This document shows, piece after piece, positions 1 through 6,831 of a stretch of 7,806 bases of DNA. The notes beneath the pieces are model-generated. The model searched no databases. It saw only the letters and a program-made list of their open reading frames with translations, and had not been told where the DNA came from. Each line of letters begins with the position of its first letter. Positions within the stretch are counted from its first letter, which is position 1. The DNA comes from Acidimicrobiaceae bacterium. GTDB taxonomy: Bacteria > Actinomycetota > Acidimicrobiia > Acidimicrobiales > Bog-793. Where the stretch lies: positions 1 to 7,806 of the forward strand of contig JAODBN010000277.1 of NCBI GenBank assembly GCA_025463965.1. Reading direction: 5' to 3'. The position numbers and the translations under genes are program-made.

Positions 1-69
1 TTCCTCCACGGTCGCCGGTAACCGCGCCGGAGCACATCGCGTGTTCGTGTCATATCTCTCTCGCACCGG

Positions 70-216
70 GAGAGGGAGGTCGTCCTTGACGCTTCCGGCC
101 TGGTCTTCTGCAACACGGGCATCGTGGGAGAGCGCTTTCGACGACCAGAGGAGGTGCTCGGTCTCTCCGGGTTGGCAGCTCTTGATGACCGCGCGGTGCC
201 GGCACTGGACCATCCA
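70..216 (+). pseudogene. Possible remnant of a STAS-domain (anti-sigma-factor antagonist) gene
   Basis: No intact gene is seen in the first 292 bases. One plus-strand frame, open from 22 to a TGA at 346-348, contains VVLDASGLVFCN (79-114) followed by RPEEVLGLSGLAAL (about 142-183). The first resembles the strand and turn around the phosphorylated serine of STAS domains (typically hxLDLSGLxFxDSxG), and the second resembles the C-terminal helix of such domains. The 25-30 residues that normally separate these elements are missing, the Asp-Ser of the active turn reads Asn-Thr, and no N-terminal part precedes them. It could be a deleted, decaying anti-anti-sigma gene or a chance resemblance. The family assignment is from memory of the motif and is weak. 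Confidence 0.3.
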
Positions 217-276
217 TTGTCACGCTGTCAGCAATCCTCGGCGCACACTTCGCGCGTCCGCGCGTCGTCTTTTCGT

Positions 277-296
277 CTGACCCGGTGCCGGGTCAG
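277..296 (-). terminator. Hairpin overlapping the stop codon of the LuxR-family gene
   Basis: The sequence CTGACCCGG-TG-CCGGGTCAG has perfect 9-base arms, which in RNA would form a stem of about 8 bp with a 4-base loop. The TGA of the LuxR-family gene (293-295, minus strand) lies inside one arm. In the direction of that gene's transcription the hairpin is followed by an A-rich stretch, not a U-run, so it is not a classical intrinsic terminator. U-less hairpins at gene ends have been proposed as terminators or 3'-end stabilisers in actinobacteria. A protein-binding dyad is the alternative. Confidence 0.45.
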
Positions 297-3121
297 GGCG
301 CCGAGTCGTGAACGCCCGCCAGTCGAGTCAGCTCGACCCGCGAATTGATGTCCAGCTTTTCGAATACGTGGCGAAGATGGCCGCTGACCGTGTGGTGGGA
401 GACGAAGAGGCGCTCGGCCACCTCGCGATTGGTGAACCCTTGCGCGACCAGCCGGGCCACGGCCAGCTCGGAGTCGGTCATGGCTGCCCAGCCTCTTCCG
501 GGACGCTGCGCCGCGACGAGGCGGCGCCGTACCCCCAATGCCCTCAGCCGGCCCCTCAGCCTTCCGGCGTCCCAGGCCGCTCCAGCGTGGGCGTACAGCT
601 CGAGCGCCCGGCCAAACACCTCTACCGCGTCTTCTGCGTCGCCTCCGTCGACGCCCGCCACGCCGAGGTCCTCTAGGGCGGCGGCGAGGGCCAACGGGCG
701 GGGCCCACCCTCGTACAGTTGCACCGCTTCGACAAGGAGCACCTGGCTGTGGTCCACCAGGCCAGTTGCATGGGCGGCAGCGGCGGCAATGGATCGATTG
801 CCGGGGTTGAGCCGTGCTCGGCGCTGGGCCGAGGCCGCCGCGTGGACTGCGAGTTCCTCGTCCTGGGTAGCCAGAGCGATGTGAATCAGGCGGGACTCGT
901 CGGCCACGTCCATCGGAAATAGCGGCACGATGGACAATCGGTCCTCCTGGCCCAACGCGCAGAGCCACTCGTGGGCGCGGGCGGCGTCGCCCTCCGCCAT
1001 CGCTTGCAACGCGAGCAGCCAGGCGGCGTGGCGGCGGACGCTCGGTGCGCTCTGACCGAGCATCACCTGGGCAATCTCACGGGCCTGTCGAGTAAGGCCC
1101 GTATCGCCCATATGCAGAGCGACGCGCCCGAGAGCTCCGACACCGGCTGCGTCCAGGACACTGACGATTTGGTGCGCCGTGTCCACGGTGAGCTGTTCCT
1201 CAAGGGCGGCGGCGGCGTCGGCGAGCCGACCCATCTGTAGTAGCTGGCGCCCACGCCCCGTCTCGAACATGTTGAGCGCCCAGCCCTGCCGGTCACGCTG
1301 GGCCCAAGCCACCGCATCAGTCGACATCTGGAGTGACTCATCGAGGCGATCGACCATCGTAAGTATGTCGCAGCGCCATTGGTAGGCGAGGTGCCTCCGG
1401 GTGTCGTCGCTCGTGTCGAGACCGCTCCGCAGGGCCGTCTCGACCACTTCAAGCGCCCGGGCGAAGTGGTCGTCGGCGTAGATGAGACCTGATTCGGCAA
1501 GCTCGAAGGCGAACCGCGCCGCGACATCGCCACAACCTTGGACGGCGGCCGTCACCTCGTCGAGCACGGCGCGGGCCTCGTCCCATCGGCCCGCCGTCAC
1601 CACGTTGTGGAATAGGAGCGACAAGTGCCGGGCCCTGAGGTTGGCCGAGAGACCGGGAAGGGCCAGGGCCTGGCGACCTTCCTCGGCGCGAACGTCGGGG
1701 GAGATGGCGAACATGCCGGCGATGCTGAGACGAACGCCGGCCTCCTGCTCCTGGGGGAGGGCCTGACGCAGTGCGGTGTCGGCGAACGCCTTTGCCTGCT
1801 CGCCACGGCCAGCCGCGTGCAGCCAGAGTGCAGTCTGAGCCACGAGCGGTCCTCGCAACGAGTGCCTACGAGGGGCGAGCTCAAGGGCGCGCTGACTCAA
1901 GTCGGCGGCGGCCCCCGGGTCGGTTGTGCCCAGGGCTTCGGCGGCCTTGAACAGGGTCGTAATGGCGAGTTCATCACCGGGCTCGGCGCTGTCAGCGATC
2001 TGCGTCGCGACTTCGACAGGTAACGCGCCTCCGGCGAGCAGGACCGAAGCCGCCTGGCGATCGAGCGACCGGCGCACCGAAAGCGGGATGCTGGCTCGCA
2101 CCGCTTCGAGGGTGAGGTCATGGCCGAACATGAGAACGCCGTCGCGTTCGGTCAAAAGGTCGGCGTGAATCAACTCGTCAACCGGCGGGAGCAGCTGTGA
2201 AGGTGACGCTTTGAGCATGGCCGCCACATGGTCGAGAGAAACCCTGCGCCCTAGCGCGGCAGCCACCGTGGCCACCTGGCGCGCCAAGTCGGACAGTCGC
2301 TCCATCCGCAGGCGCATGCTCTGGCTCACGCGGTTGGGTAAACGCCACTCCACCAACTGCGCCTGCCCGGACTCGACGCGTACCAGATCCTCTTCACGCA
2401 GCCCCGAAAGCAGCTCAACGAGAAGGAACGGGCTGCCGGCCGCACGCTCTGCCATCTTCAACAGTTCGCCGTCAGGTTCCGCCCCCAAGATGTCGGCAGC
2501 CACCTGCGCTACCCCGGTCTGGTCCAGCGGGCCGAGAACGACCTTGGCCGCCCCGCGCCGTTCCAAGAAGTCGAGCGCGTTCCGAAGGTGGGGCGGCTCC
2601 TGACCAGGGCGGAAAGCGACGAGCCAGCCGATCGGTACTGTCGCCAAACGGGCCGTCAAGGCGCGCAGCGCGGCCGATGTGCCGCTGTCGGCCCACTGGA
2701 GGTCGTCGAGGCATACGAGCAGCGGTACTTCGAGCGCTGCCCCCTCGAGCAGCGCTTCGAGATCCTGCAGCAGCCAATATCTCTGCTCGGGAGAGGCGTG
2801 CGCGTCACCCAACGCTGTCCGTTCAAGGACTGGCGAACCGCCCTCGAACAGGGCCTGCAGCAGCACAGACAGCTGTACGACAGTGTCGCTCGGGTCTGCC
2901 GCACCGCAGCCGACCCGTATCGAAAGGCGGCGCCCCATCGCTGCCGCCTCCCGGAGAAGGAGGCTCTTGCCCATACCAGCGCCCCCCTCGACCAGGACAA
3001 CCGTCCCTGCGCCGGAGAGCATCTGGTCGAGGTGCTGGCCCAAGACGGTCAACTCGGCATCACGGCCACGGACCGTCAGTTTGGGAGCACTCTCGGTCGA
3101 TCGAACCACCTGCTGTGCCAC
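293..3121 (-). CDS. LuxR-family transcriptional regulator with N-terminal ATPase (LAL/MalT-like)
   Basis: A cytoplasmic transcription regulator of 942 residues, normal for large ATP-binding LuxR (LAL) proteins. An AAA/ATPase module occupies about residues 15-240: it opens with VRGRDAEL, has a Walker A GGAGMGKS at 46-53 (Lys52) and a Walker B LLVCLDDLQWAD at 134-145. A winged-helix-like linker and a long Ala/Leu-rich helical region of TPR type (about 370-860) follow. The LuxR DNA-binding domain fills about 880-938, with the helix-turn-helix at TNREVAERLFVSHHTVSGHL. In this family ATP binding plus an inducer or partner protein drives oligomerisation and activation. The GTG start at 3119-3121 is the first possible one, since an in-frame stop lies at 3131-3133; the P-loop domain begins soon after it. 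No good Shine-Dalgarno is visible. The gene stands alone on its strand and its targets are unknown. Confidence 0.93.
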   Translation of the reverse strand: MAQQVVRSTESAPKLTVRGRDAELTVLGQHLDQMLSGAGTVVLVEGGAGMGKSLLLREAAAMGRRLSIRVGCGAADPSDTVVQLSVLLQALFEGGSPVLERTALGDAHASPEQRYWLLQDLEALLEGAALEVPLLVCLDDLQWADSGTSAALRALTARLATVPIGWLVAFRPGQEPPHLRNALDFLERRGAAKVVLGPLDQTGVAQVAADILGAEPDGELLKMAERAAGSPFLLVELLSGLREEDLVRVESGQAQLVEWRLPNRVSQSMRLRMERLSDLARQVATVAAALGRRVSLDHVAAMLKASPSQLLPPVDELIHADLLTERDGVLMFGHDLTLEAVRASIPLSVRRSLDRQAASVLLAGGALPVEVATQIADSAEPGDELAITTLFKAAEALGTTDPGAAADLSQRALELAPRRHSLRGPLVAQTALWLHAAGRGEQAKAFADTALRQALPQEQEAGVRLSIAGMFAISPDVRAEEGRQALALPGLSANLRARHLSLLFHNVVTAGRWDEARAVLDEVTAAVQGCGDVAARFAFELAESGLIYADDHFARALEVVETALRSGLDTSDDTRRHLAYQWRCDILTMVDRLDESLQMSTDAVAWAQRDRQGWALNMFETGRGRQLLQMGRLADAAAALEEQLTVDTAHQIVSVLDAAGVGALGRVALHMGDTGLTRQAREIAQVMLGQSAPSVRRHAAWLLALQAMAEGDAARAHEWLCALGQEDRLSIVPLFPMDVADESRLIHIALATQDEELAVHAAASAQRRARLNPGNRSIAAAAAHATGLVDHSQVLLVEAVQLYEGGPRPLALAAALEDLGVAGVDGGDAEDAVEVFGRALELYAHAGAAWDAGRLRGRLRALGVRRRLVAAQRPGRGWAAMTDSELAVARLVAQGFTNREVAERLFVSHHTVSGHLRHVFEKLDINSRVELTRLAGVHDSAP

Positions 3122-3348
3122 TAGAAGCGCCTAGACCGAGCAGGGATTACACGCATGACCCCCCATCGTAGGAACTGCATCCCGAGCGTTCATGGCCATG
3201 AGACGGGCGACCGCCTTCGTCGAGTAGCAACGAGGGGACGCGGCCGAATTCCACGGCCACCTATCACGGCCCGATGCTCACCTGAGGGCCGTTCGCGTGA
3301 CGAGAGCGAGATCAGCGCGAATGCTGCGCAAGGCGGCTCACCGGATGA
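3122..3348. other. Intergenic region upstream of the LuxR-family gene
   Basis: I see no protein-coding gene here: open frames are short and lack family resemblance or a ribosome site. The promoter of the LuxR-family gene should lie within it. On the minus strand a TGTAAT hexamer (3144-3149) stands 17 bases after TTCCTA, a poor match to a -35 box, so I do not call a promoter. A 12-base palindrome lies at 3190-3201 and is listed separately. Confidence 0.4.
3190..3201. promoter_or_regulatory. 12-base palindrome upstream of the LuxR-family gene
   Basis: TCATGGCCATGA is a perfect palindrome about 70 bases before the GTG start of the LuxR-family gene, where a regulator site would be plausible. One or two perfect 12-base palindromes are expected by chance in a window this size, so position alone makes it a candidate. 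Confidence 0.2.
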
Positions 3349-3612
3349 CTCACGGCTCGCACGCAGGAAGCTCCGTTCGACATCACGGCCGATCCGAACG
3401 ACGAGGACGGGACTGGTCTCGTCTGAATCTTCCTCGACGAAGCACTCGACCAGCTCGGTCATCACTCCGGGCGCGTTTGGCTCGTCGGCACCCCCGCCGC
3501 TCCGCTGCTTGCCGAGGTGGTCGATCTCGTCGACAATCCGGCCGGGGCCGTCGTGCACCCGCGCTTACTTCCCGGTGACGCGGCGATCCAGTGGCGACCT
3601 CACCGCGCCCAG
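3349..3612 (+). pseudogene. Decayed gene for a short uncharacterised protein, interrupted by TGA
   Basis: One plus-strand frame reads TARTQEAPFDITADPNDEDGTGLV (to 3423), then TGA at 3424-3426, then IFLDEALDQLGHHSGRVW... to VVHPRLLPGDAAIQWRPH near 3600; the frame finally closes at 3661-3663. Codon use is coding-like on both sides of the stop: I counted 17 of about 78 codons ending in A or T between 3376 and 3612. The stop falls where a Trp (TGG to TGA) would read naturally as LVWIFLDEA. No ATG or GTG is found at the expected N-terminus and an in-frame TGA lies at 3346-3348, so the start is also lost. The pattern recalls a small (about 80-100 residue) actinobacterial protein of unknown function ending in a VVHxRxLPG motif; this is memory, not a search result. 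It runs towards, and stops just short of, the end of the LysR-type gene. Confidence 0.45.
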
Positions 3613-3616
3613 GACC

Positions 3617-4549
3617 TCACTGTGCCCAGACGGGAATCCAGATTCCAGTGTCGGGACGGTTGACCTGTGTGGCAGCGAGGTAATCGAGCAGGATGCGGAG
3701 CACGGGGTGGGTGTTGTCTCGGTGCCAGATCAGCGAGTGCGGGTACACCGGGGTCGGATGATTGATGGGGATTCGGCGTAGGTCGTACTGATCGGGCCAC
3801 AGAATCCGCGTGTGTTCACCGGCGAGGTTCGCGAGCGTCGAGGAGTCGGCGAGCACGTCGAAGAGGTGCTCGCTACCGAAGTAGGGACCCACCCGTTCGA
3901 TCGTGAGCCCGAACGCGTCGGCGAGGTCGTCGAAATAGATGTCCCATTCGCTTCCTGGGAGCATGCCGGGCATCCAGATCCGCTGTCCGACGAGATCGGC
4001 CGGCGTGACCGAGCGGGCGAAGGCCTGCGGGTGGGTCGGCCCGACGAGCAGCTGGTGAGCGTCGTCAGCGGCCGGCGCTGCCTTGATCTCCTTTGGCAGC
4101 TGTGACGCAGGCGAACCTACTGCCCGGAACGAGGCGTCGATCGTCCCGGCCTGCAAGGCGGCGATCGCAGCTTGCGCGCTATCGACGATGGTCACGAGGT
4201 CGAGCTCGACATCGGGGTGGACCCGGTGGAAGTCGCGAAGCACAGCGGACGACGCAGTCCGGTGATTGAGCACGTCGACGCGTAGGGCGCGCCGGCCGGG
4301 CCGCACGGCGTCAGCGGCCCGCTGTTCGACCCGGAGCAGCTCGCGGGCGTGCGGGAGAAACGCTTGGCCGTCGATGGTCAGTTGGGTTCCGCCCGCGGTT
4401 CGAGTGAACAGGCGGACGCCAAGGTCACTCTCTAGCGTGGCGAGGCGTTTCGAGACTGCCTGTTGGCTGATGCCGATGTGGGCGGCGGCGAGCTGGAACT
4501 GCCCCTCCTCCGCGACGGTGACGAACGCCCGGACCGCTTCCAAGTTCAT
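3617..4549 (-). CDS. LysR-type transcriptional regulator
   Basis: A 310-residue protein of the usual LysR length. The winged helix-turn-helix fills residues 1-60: MNLEAVRAFVTVAEEGQFQLAAAHIGISQQAVSKRLATLE, then the family's LGVRLFTR wing at 43-50. A linker helix (about 61-85) leads to a periplasmic-binding-protein-like effector domain (about 88-295) that starts with LRVDVLNHR and includes the usual central ELDLV strand. Such proteins act as tetramers that bind DNA upstream of a divergent target and respond to a small molecule, often a substrate or product of the target pathway. The start codon is ATG and no strong ribosome site is seen. It is divergent from the MFS exporter gene at 4639, with 89 bases between the starts, the classical arrangement for a LysR protein controlling its neighbour and itself. 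The effector cannot be inferred. Confidence 0.93.
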   Translation of the reverse strand: MNLEAVRAFVTVAEEGQFQLAAAHIGISQQAVSKRLATLESDLGVRLFTRTAGGTQLTIDGQAFLPHARELLRVEQRAADAVRPGRRALRVDVLNHRTASSAVLRDFHRVHPDVELDLVTIVDSAQAAIAALQAGTIDASFRAVGSPASQLPKEIKAAPAADDAHQLLVGPTHPQAFARSVTPADLVGQRIWMPGMLPGSEWDIYFDDLADAFGLTIERVGPYFGSEHLFDVLADSSTLANLAGEHTRILWPDQYDLRRIPINHPTPVYPHSLIWHRDNTHPVLRILLDYLAATQVNRPDTGIWIPVWAQ

Positions 4550-4567
4550 GCCACACCGTACCGATGC

Positions 4568-4582
4568 ACAACCAATGGTTGT
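4568..4582. promoter_or_regulatory. Dyad 1, putative LysR-type operator
   Basis: ACAACCA-A-TGGTTGT is a perfect 7-1-7 inverted repeat centred at 4575, nearest the LysR-type gene. It lies where a LysR recognition site for autoregulation is expected. It does not fit the textbook T-N11-A pattern exactly, since it begins with A and ends with T. Its core, AACCAATGGTT, shares the AAC-N5-GTT frame with the second dyad. Confidence 0.5.
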
Positions 4583-4590
4583 CTATAACG

Positions 4591-4601
4591 AACAGACTGT
4601 T
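4591..4601. promoter_or_regulatory. Dyad 2, putative second operator half
   Basis: AACAG-A-CTGTT is a perfect 5-1-5 inverted repeat centred at 4596, exactly 21 bp (two helical turns) from the centre of dyad 1 and nearer the MFS gene. It agrees with dyad 1 at AAC, the central A and GTT. This fits the recognition-site/activation-site arrangement of a LysR tetramer on one DNA face. Confidence 0.4.
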
Positions 4602-4625
4602 GTTTGATTAGAGGAAACTACACCG

Positions 4626-4631
4626 ATGTAA
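4626..4631 (+). other. ATG-TAA start-stop pair just upstream of the MFS start
   Basis: ATG is followed at once by TAA, 11 bases after GAGG (4611-4614) and 7 bases before the ATG of the MFS gene, in a different frame. The only purine run near the MFS start, AGGGA (4633-4637), leaves a gap of a single base, too short for a normal Shine-Dalgarno. Ribosomes may therefore load at the start-stop pair and reinitiate at 4639. This is inference from spacing; the arrangement may be accidental. Confidence 0.25.
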
Positions 4632-4638
4632 TAGGGAC

Positions 4639-6024
4639 ATGCACACCCGTCGGTTGATGAGGCGCTCCCTAGGGCCGCAGTTCGGCTGGCTGTGGATGGC
4701 CTACGCGGTCAGCGCCTACGGCTCTGGACTGGGGTTCGGAGCCTTCCCGCTGATCGCCGTACTGGTGTTGCATGCCGGCCCTGCTCAGGTGTCCGCGCTG
4801 TCCGCCGTGGGGCCGCCAGCGGGCGCGCTGATCGCGGTCCCACTCGCTCCGTGGGTGGAGTTTCGCCGAAAGCGGCCGGTGATGATCGCGATGGACTTGT
4901 CCCGCTGCGCGGTCATGGCGACGATCCCGGTCGCCTACGCCTTCGGCCGGCTCAGTTTCGTGCAGCTGCTCGTCGTCTCGACCGTGGTAGCCGCAGCCAA
5001 GATCGCCTTCAACGCGGCCAGCGGCGCTTACCTCAAGACCCTCGTCTGGCCGGAAGACCTGCTCGTGGCGAACGCTCGCTTCGAGTCCACGAGCTGGAGC
5101 TCGATCGCGGTCGGACCGCCCCTCGGCGGCGCGGCGATCGGCCTGTTCGGGCCTGTCACCAGCGTGGTAGCCGACGCGCTCAGCTACCGGTTCTCCGCGC
5201 TGGGCGTCACCGCGATTCACTGCCGGGAAAAACGCCCGCAGAGAGCCGATAAGAGCCAGGTCCGGGCCGGCGAGCTACTCGACGGCTGGCGGCACATTCT
5301 TTCCCATCCCGGCCTTCGAGCGCTCTACCTCAACAACATGCTCGTCGCCGGACTGATCATGGCCACCGAGCCGTTGCTCGCCGTGCTCCTACTCCGCCAA
5401 CTCGGATTTCCGCCCTGGCAGTACGGCCTCGCCTTCGCCGCCCCATGCGTCGGCGGACTCATCGGCTCCCGGCTGGCCTGCCGAGTCGTTGCCCGCTACG
5501 GCGAGCACCGGGTCTTCCGGACCGCCGGCACGCTGCGCGCCATCTGGCTGGTCGGCCTGGCCTTCATCCGTCCCGGTGTCGCCGGCCTCGTCACCGTGAT
5601 AGCTGTCGAGCTGGCGATCATCATCAACATGAGCCTGTACAACCCCGTACTCGCCACCTACCGGCTCGAACACACTCCCAAGGACCGCATCGCCCGCACC
5701 CTGTCGGCCTGGTCAATCGGCCAGCAGGCGTCCATCGCGATCTTCACCGAGCTCGGGGGGCTGCTCGCCGAGATCACCAGCCCGCGCACGGCTCTCACGG
5801 TGATGGGACTGCTCATCCTCGCCAGCCCGCTGCTGCTCCCCCGACGCGACCACACGCCTCAGTCCGAGCCGGCGCCGGCCTTGAGCCACGCCCTTATCGA
5901 GCGGGAAGCGGTCCGTCTTCAAGGAAGGCAGATCGCAACGCGGACCGCGTCCGGCCGTGAACCACGCGAGAGATTCAGGCTGCCTGGGCGCTGTGATCTT
6001 CGGGGACGGACGCACCTCAGGTGA
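4639..6024 (+). CDS. MFS exporter, EntS/MFS_3-like
   Basis: An integral inner-membrane transporter of the major facilitator superfamily, 461 residues, with about 12 hydrophobic segments between residues 14 and 400. The loop after segment 2 (PWVEFRRKRP, 71-80) corresponds to MFS motif A. The central part, VANARFESTSWSSIAVGPPLGG (143-164) then VADALSYRFSAL, matches the N-A-R-x-E ... GPxLGG ... D-x-x-S/L-F pattern of the EntS/macrolide-efflux branch, whose members usually export siderophores or antibiotics with the proton gradient; the substrate here is unknown. ATG at 4639 is chosen, with an alternative ATG at 4657; both lack a well-spaced ribosome site. Residues 415-461 are Arg-rich (12 Arg in 47), unlike the rest, and may be read-through past a lost stop. 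It is divergent from the LysR-type gene, its probable regulator, and its end overlaps the convergent hydrolase gene by 8 bases. Confidence 0.88.
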   Translation: MHTRRLMRRSLGPQFGWLWMAYAVSAYGSGLGFGAFPLIAVLVLHAGPAQVSALSAVGPPAGALIAVPLAPWVEFRRKRPVMIAMDLSRCAVMATIPVAYAFGRLSFVQLLVVSTVVAAAKIAFNAASGAYLKTLVWPEDLLVANARFESTSWSSIAVGPPLGGAAIGLFGPVTSVVADALSYRFSALGVTAIHCREKRPQRADKSQVRAGELLDGWRHILSHPGLRALYLNNMLVAGLIMATEPLLAVLLLRQLGFPPWQYGLAFAAPCVGGLIGSRLACRVVARYGEHRVFRTAGTLRAIWLVGLAFIRPGVAGLVTVIAVELAIIINMSLYNPVLATYRLEHTPKDRIARTLSAWSIGQQASIAIFTELGGLLAEITSPRTALTVMGLLILASPLLLPRRDHTPQSEPAPALSHALIEREAVRLQGRQIATRTASGREPRERFRLPGRCDLRGRTHLR

Positions 6025-6757
6025 GCGTGTCGGCGAAGAGGGTCCGCAGCTCGTGCCAGTGGCGTTCGGCGGCGGCCTCGTTGTACACCGGGAAGTCCGC
6101 CATAGTCCAGCCATGCAGCGCGCCAGGATAGATCTCGCAACGATGATCCACGCCCGCGTCGCTCAGCGCCTGGTCAAGTCGTGCCGCCATCTCGGGTGGG
6201 TAGTAGTCGTCTTGGTCAGCGCCGGCGACGTAGACCCGAGCGGCGATCCGGGGTGCGAGCAGGTGGGGACTGAGATCGGAGTCGGCGGCCAGGTTGCCGC
6301 CGTGGAAGCTGGCCGCGGCGGCGATGCGTTCGGGATAGGTTCCCGCCGCGGTGAGCGACATCGCCCCGCCCATGCAGTAGCCAGTCGTGCCGACCTTGGT
6401 GCCGGCGACGTCCTCGCGGCTGTCGAGGTAGTCGAGGAAAGCCTCGGTGTCCTCGCCGGCCCGACGATTGTCGGTCGACGAGACCACGTGACCGATCGTG
6501 CCCATCACGTCGCCTGAGGCGAAGACCTTCTTGGGGTCAAGCGTCTCGTAGTGGCCGGCCCGGTAGAACAGATCGGGCACCAGCACGACGTAGCCGTACT
6601 CGGCCAAGCGCCGACCCATCTCGAAGATCGTCGGCCGGATCCCGAACCCATCCATGTAGAAGATCACTGCCGGGTGCCGGTCAGCCCCCGACGGCGTGAA
6701 CACGTACGCTGGGCATTCGCCATCCTGCGTGCGAATCGAAACCTGCTCTTCGCTCAT
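6017..6757 (-). CDS. Dienelactone hydrolase family protein
   Basis: A cytoplasmic alpha/beta hydrolase of 246 residues, the normal length for the family. It carries the nucleophile elbow GYCMGG with Cys128, a likely Asp181 in VAGADQDD and His215 in GALHGW, together the Cys-Asp-His triad of dienelactone hydrolase. Asp36 (FYMDGFG) lies where the classical enzyme has Glu36, as in many family members that are not true dienelactone hydrolases. The classical reaction opens dienelactone to maleylacetate in chloroaromatic breakdown, but no other gene of that pathway is present, so the substrate is open. The ATG at 6755-6757 is preferred over one at 6782-6784 because GAGAGG stands 9 bases before it while the upstream ATG has no ribosome site. 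It lies 74 bases after the universal stress gene on the same strand and may be cotranscribed with it. Confidence 0.9.
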   Translation of the reverse strand: MSEEQVSIRTQDGECPAYVFTPSGADRHPAVIFYMDGFGIRPTIFEMGRRLAEYGYVVLVPDLFYRAGHYETLDPKKVFASGDVMGTIGHVVSSTDNRRAGEDTEAFLDYLDSREDVAGTKVGTTGYCMGGAMSLTAAGTYPERIAAAASFHGGNLAADSDLSPHLLAPRIAARVYVAGADQDDYYPPEMAARLDQALSDAGVDHRCEIYPGALHGWTMADFPVYNEAAAERHWHELRTLFADTLT

Positions 6758-6766
6758 AGTTCGTCG

Positions 6767-6772
6767 CCTCTC
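6767..6772 (-). promoter_or_regulatory. Ribosome-binding site of the hydrolase gene
   Basis: GAGAGG on the minus strand is followed by 9 bases and then ATG (6757-6755). It decides the start in favour of the 246-residue form over the 255-residue form. Confidence 0.6.
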
Positions 6773-6831
6773 TACGTGAGTCATGTCGGGTTCGTGGGTG
6801 AAAAGGCGCTCCGCGCTCGTGAAGTCGCTGT

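Larger units (their letters stand above)
4550..4638. promoter_or_regulatory. Divergent promoter/operator region between the LysR-type and MFS genes
   Basis: These 89 bases separate two divergent start codons and are clearly more AT-rich than their flanks, as expected for promoters in a high-GC genome. They contain two related dyads (listed separately), TATAAC at 4584-4589 between them, and GAGGAAA at 4611-4617. I could not assign a convincing -35/-10 pair on either strand. Both genes must be transcribed from here unless they are served by distant promoters. Confidence 0.7.

Noticed and set aside
228..968. A 246-residue minus-strand open frame rich in Arg, Gly and Pro
   Set aside because: It lies in another frame inside the LuxR-family gene, whose domains are clear; the low-complexity composition is typical of an out-of-frame reading of high-GC DNA.
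3190..3558. A 122-residue minus-strand open frame in the 3122-3616 gap
   Set aside because: It is antisense to the gene remnant at 3349-3612 and shows no recognisable motif or ribosome site.
3155..3781. A 208-residue plus-strand open frame running into the end of the LysR-type gene
   Set aside because: No family resemblance, Ser/Arg-rich, overlaps the LysR-type gene antisense, and a different frame in the same stretch has the coding-like codon use.
4669..5220. A 183-residue minus-strand open frame inside the EntS-like exporter
   Set aside because: An Arg/Gly/Asp-rich antisense shadow of a clear membrane-protein gene.
6782..6784. Upstream ATG giving a 255-residue hydrolase
   Set aside because: No ribosome site precedes it, the extra residues (MTHVERRRT) are not part of the fold, and GAGAGG is well placed for the ATG at 6757.
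6801..6816. A possible terminator (GCGC-GGA-GCGC then CTTTT on the minus strand) between the stress gene and the hydrolase
   Set aside because: The stem is only 4 bp with a 3-base loop, too weak to call.
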